From NCBI GenBank assembly GCA_964458125.1, contig CAYWHE010000220.1, positions 1-6,766 of the forward strand: a stretch of DNA of 6,766 nt. Direction: 5' to 3'. The notes under the pieces are model-generated. The model did not search any database. It worked only from the letters and a program-made list of their open reading frames with translations, and had not been told where the DNA came from. Made by a program: the position numbers and the translations under genes. Positions 6,363 through 6,766 of the stretch are shown in pieces; position 1 is the stretch's first letter, and the number at the start of each line of letters is the position of its first letter. The stretch comes from CAYWHE01 sp964458125. Lineage in GTDB: Bacteria; Bacteroidota; Bacteroidia; AKYH767-A; OLB10.

Positions 6363-6766
6363 TTAATAACTCTGAATTTCAATCCCCCCAAAAACAGCCG
6401 CTCCTTTCAATACCAGGACCTTTGTCCCATCGGAAGGCCTTTCTTTGTAAACCGGGCGCTTGTCTTCCACATTACCCAATACGGCTGTCAGTTCGGACTT
6501 CACCTCCCAGTGAGGCGGGATAATGATGCGCGCCCCGCCGAAAACGGCATTCACCTCCAGTTGCACGGTGCCCTGTATATCGGCCTGGCTGAGGTTAATT
6601 TCTACACCGGCAAAGACACAGTTGATCTCGCCTCCTTTGAAATTTTTTGAAACAATGTTTTTCTTTAAACTGGCAAAAACACTGTCGTACTGAATGAAAT
6701 CTTCACCTGTGGCCGTGATCTCAGGGGCGCCGGTTGCCGCGCCCGGCCTGTGAAAATCCCCGTGTG
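6363..6766 (-). CDS. LiaF-like envelope-stress protein, C-terminal part (partial)
   Basis: The last 133 residues of a protein whose N-terminus lies beyond the window edge. The frame is open from 6764 without a stop, well upstream of the GTG at 6566, which is an internal Val codon. The visible part is the C-terminal domain of LiaF/YvqF-type 'cell wall-active antibiotics response' proteins (PF09922-like). It is a beta-rich fold built on a repeated V-F-G-G theme: SVFASLKKNIVSKNFKGGE, CVFAGVEINLSQADIQGT, AVFGGARIIIPPHWEVKSE, AVLGNVED, AVFGGIEIQSY-stop. The missing N-terminal half would normally carry several membrane helices. In Firmicutes LiaF restrains the LiaS kinase; here the same kind of protein heads an operon with a LytS-type kinase, so a similar modulating role is an inference. 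It ends 13 nt before the DUF4288 start. Confidence 0.85.
   Translation of the reverse strand, partial: HGDFHRPGAATGAPEITATGEDFIQYDSVFASLKKNIVSKNFKGGEINCVFAGVEINLSQADIQGTVQLEVNAVFGGARIIIPPHWEVKSELTAVLGNVEDKRPVYKERPSDGTKVLVLKGAAVFGGIEIQSY

Noticed and set aside
6350..6391. TTG start 14 codons upstream for the DUF4288 gene
   Set aside because: It would overlap the end of the LiaF-like gene, and the family characteristically begins at MNWYL, which matches the ATG at 6349.
6363..6566. A separate 67-residue protein starting at GTG 6566
   Set aside because: The frame stays open upstream to the window edge and the upstream residues continue the same V-F-G-G repeat fold, so this is only the tail of a larger gene.

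Overview
The window looks like chromosomal DNA from a member of the Bacteroidota, most likely Chitinophagaceae or a close relative. The basis is a very large secreted beta-solenoid protein with the LPVELL-type module and a type IX secretion (T9SS) style C-terminal end, a LytS/LytTR two-component pair, a DUF4288 protein, and the lack of strong Shine-Dalgarno sequences at most starts. Family-level placement is inference. All five supported genes lie on the minus strand, so transcription runs from high to low coordinates.

At 6766-4221 is a compact cluster, in transcription order: the C-terminal part of a LiaF-like envelope protein (cut by the window edge), a 107-residue DUF4288 protein, a LytS/YehU-type membrane histidine kinase, and a LytTR-type response regulator. 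The gaps are 13 and 27 nt, and kinase and regulator overlap by 4 nt (ATGA), so this is almost certainly one operon. The inferred logic is that an envelope-sensing LiaF-like protein and the membrane kinase report a surface state to the DNA-binding regulator. The DUF4288 protein is the unexplained member.

At 4220-3731 is a 490-bp gene-poor gap, A+T-rich at the end next to the secreted protein's start. It holds two short hairpins followed by T-runs on the minus strand (possible operon terminators), an imperfect 21-bp direct repeat, and an overlapping inverted-repeat structure covering the start of a weak 31-codon ORF. No clean promoter could be assigned.

At 3730-92 is one gene for a 1212-residue exported surface or secreted protein: signal peptide, N-terminal beta-rich domain, fibronectin type III domain, a long beta-solenoid, and a degenerate T9SS-like C-terminal domain. 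Whether the upstream two-component system controls it cannot be decided from the sequence. The last 91 bases hold only GC-rich palindromes and the possible first codons of another gene.

No tRNA, rRNA, CRISPR array, insertion sequence or phage gene was seen. The region reads as an ordinary Bacteroidota regulatory operon next to a surface protein. The most interesting points are the DUF4288 protein inside a LiaF-LytS-LytTR operon and the structured 490-bp gap.
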